This document shows positions 6,556 to 7,326 of a stretch of DNA of 7,326 nucleotides, piece after piece. The notes beneath the pieces are model-generated. The model was not told the origin of the DNA. It did no database searches and was given only the letters and a program-made list of their open reading frames with translations. The DNA lies in contig CAMHDB010000092.1 of assembly GCA_946183715.1 (NCBI GenBank), positions 1 through 7,326 on the forward strand, given 5' to 3'. The translations under genes and the position numbers were made by a program. The stretch comes from an uncultured Oscillibacter sp. (GTDB lineage: Bacteria > Bacillota > Clostridia > Oscillospirales > Oscillospiraceae). Within the stretch, counting starts at the first letter, position 1, and every line of letters begins with the position of its first letter.

Positions 6556-7032
6556 ATGAAACCGCGCTATGTGCTGTTGCTGTTGCTCTGCCTGACGCTG
6601 ACGGCCTGCCGGGAATCGGAGCCGACGCCCCCGCCCGACTTGCGCGGGCAGTGGCGGCAGGTCATCGGGGAGGACAGCGAGCCGGAATACTACCACCTCG
6701 CCCGTATCACCAAGGACTATGTAGAGATTTACTACTACTACACCGCCGACGGCAGTACAAACCTCTACTGGTACGGCAGTTTCGTGCCCCCGGAGGACGG
6801 CAAAGAGCCGTATACGTGGACTTCCGAAAACAAGCTCCCGAAGAGTCTCAATCCGCGTATGTTCCGCTACGCCTCCCGCGACGAGAAGAAGGACTTCACC
6901 TATAAGAAGGAACAGCTCAGCTATACGATAGCGCCCAGTCAGGCCCTGCGCATGACCGTGACACTCGAACGCGCCCCGGAGGAAGTGGAAATCCGCGGCG
7001 ACGTGCCCAACCCGGAACTGCTTGCACCCTAA
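6556..7032 (+). CDS. Small secreted lipoprotein of unknown function
   Basis: 158 residues. The N-terminus MKPRYVLLLLLCLTLTAC is a lipoprotein signal peptide with lipobox LTAC and lipidated Cys18, so the protein should sit on the outer face of the membrane. A short Pro/Glu-rich linker (SEPTPPP) leads into a beta-rich domain of about 110 residues opening with RGQWRQ. That opening recalls lipocalin-like or other small beta-barrel extracytoplasmic domains. Notable segments are DYVEIYYYYTADGSTNLYWYGSF (54-76), YTWTSENK (86-93) and DFTYKKEQLSYTI (113-125). From memory, uncharacterised Firmicute proteins share the (V/I)EIYW...LYW.GSF...YTW pattern; I know no function. It starts 7 bases after the nuclease stop. 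The likely ribosome binding site GGGAGG (6538-6543) is 12 bases away, which is long and suggests translational coupling. The in-frame TTG at 6529 is a poor alternative because it would spoil the signal peptide. Confidence 0.85.
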   Translation: MKPRYVLLLLLCLTLTACRESEPTPPPDLRGQWRQVIGEDSEPEYYHLARITKDYVEIYYYYTADGSTNLYWYGSFVPPEDGKEPYTWTSENKLPKSLNPRMFRYASRDEKKDFTYKKEQLSYTIAPSQALRMTVTLERAPEEVEIRGDVPNPELLAP

Positions 7033-7040
7033 ACGCAATC

Positions 7041-7066
7041 GCCCTCCCCCGTAAGACGGGGAGGGC
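7041..7066. terminator. Hairpin after the lipoprotein gene
   Basis: Stem GCCCTCCCC/GGGGAGGGC of 9 bp with an 8-base loop, or 11 bp with one bulged C and an AAG loop. It begins 8 bases after the TAA stop of the lipoprotein gene. As with the hairpin at 2339-2361 no T-run follows (AAGATTACC), so termination efficiency is uncertain. It marks the 3' end of the nuclease-lipoprotein transcript or sits between it and the next gene. Confidence 0.55.
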
Positions 7067-7111
7067 AAGATTACCGACACAGAGAGAGGCGGAGTACAGG
7101 AAGGAGTAGCT

Positions 7112-7326
7112 ATGTCGGGGTACTGGAAGCCGCGCGCGCGCGACGCGAAACAGGAGGCCGAACAGCGTGTAGAACGGCGCATTTCCGCGACGGTCTCTAT
7201 CTCCCTCTGCGCGCTGACCGTCGTCGGACAGATTTCCATTACACTTCTGCTGACTTCCTTCCTGCGCGAAAACGCCGGGTACGTCTACCTGTTACTCGAA
7301 ATCGCCGCGCTGGCCGTGGCGCTGTG
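7112..7326 (+). CDS. N-terminus of a two-helix membrane protein, probably cardiolipin synthase (partial)
   Basis: 71 codons are visible before the window ends. AAGGAG (7101-7106) stands 5 bases before the ATG. The protein opens with a charged cytoplasmic stretch (MSGYWKPRARDAKQEAEQ) and then a hydrophobic helix at about residues 24-49 (with SISLCALTVVGQISITLLL). A second helix begins around residue 54 (YVYLLLEIAALAVAL). This layout, with the aromatic YVYLLLE opening the second helix, resembles the two-helix N-terminal region of Firmicute cardiolipin synthases, which join two phosphatidylglycerols at the membrane. The HKD catalytic motifs would lie beyond the window, so this is a resemblance only. 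Another small membrane protein remains possible. Confidence 0.55.
   Translation, partial: MSGYWKPRARDAKQEAEQRVERRISATVSISLCALTVVGQISITLLLTSFLRENAGYVYLLLEIAALAVAL

Noticed and set aside
6463..7239. Minus-strand open frame of 258 codons opposite the lipoprotein gene
   Set aside because: It crosses two plus-strand genes and a terminator-like hairpin, with no ribosome binding site or protein family pattern.
1..7326. Search for a mobile, defence or other novel multi-gene system
   Set aside because: No transposase, integrase, toxin-antitoxin, CRISPR or phage-like genes or direct-repeat boundaries are seen; the genes are recognisable housekeeping or surface functions.

Overview
The window looks like ordinary chromosome of a GC-rich, low-oxygen, Gram-positive type bacterium. 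My best guess is a clostridial lineage near Oscillospiraceae. That guess rests on strong AGGAGG-type ribosome binding sites, sigma-A-like promoters, a BspA-type leucine-rich-repeat surface protein with a clostridial-looking C-terminal domain, a Firmicute-type nicotinate phosphoribosyltransferase, and a diaminopimelate epimerase variant that I associate with Clostridia. No rRNA or other taxonomic marker is present, so the taxon is an inference. I see no tRNA, CRISPR array, transposase, integrase or phage gene.

Layout. (1) Bases 2-1090, plus strand: the C-terminal 362 codons of a secreted LRR_5 repeat protein, closed by a textbook intrinsic terminator. (2) 1204-2334, plus: a D-alanyl-D-alanine carboxypeptidase with signal peptide. 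(3) 2368-3816, minus: nicotinate phosphoribosyltransferase (pncB), convergent with the carboxypeptidase; a perfect hairpin lies between their stop codons. (4) 3817-3964: a compact divergent promoter region. (5) 3965-4804, plus: diaminopimelate epimerase (dapF). (6) 4805-4946: a promoter embedded in three interrupted palindromes. (7) 4947-6548, plus: a metallo-beta-lactamase/beta-CASP ribonuclease. (8) 6556-7032, plus: a small lipoprotein 7 bases downstream of the nuclease. (9) 7112-7326, plus: the N-terminus of a two-helix membrane protein, probably cardiolipin synthase, running off the window.

Functionally the genes are mostly housekeeping: cell wall (carboxypeptidase trimming of stem peptides; DapF supplying meso-DAP and lysine), NAD salvage (PncB), RNA processing (beta-CASP nuclease) and probably membrane lipid synthesis. 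Only the nuclease-lipoprotein pair looks like a tight operon; the other genes have their own signals. I found no convincing new multi-gene system. The points most worth a second look are the palindrome cluster at the nuclease promoter, the uncharacterised lipoprotein coupled to that nuclease, the palindrome in the pncB leader, the variant active-site loops of DapF, and the recurring GCCCTCCC-type intergenic hairpins without U-tracts.
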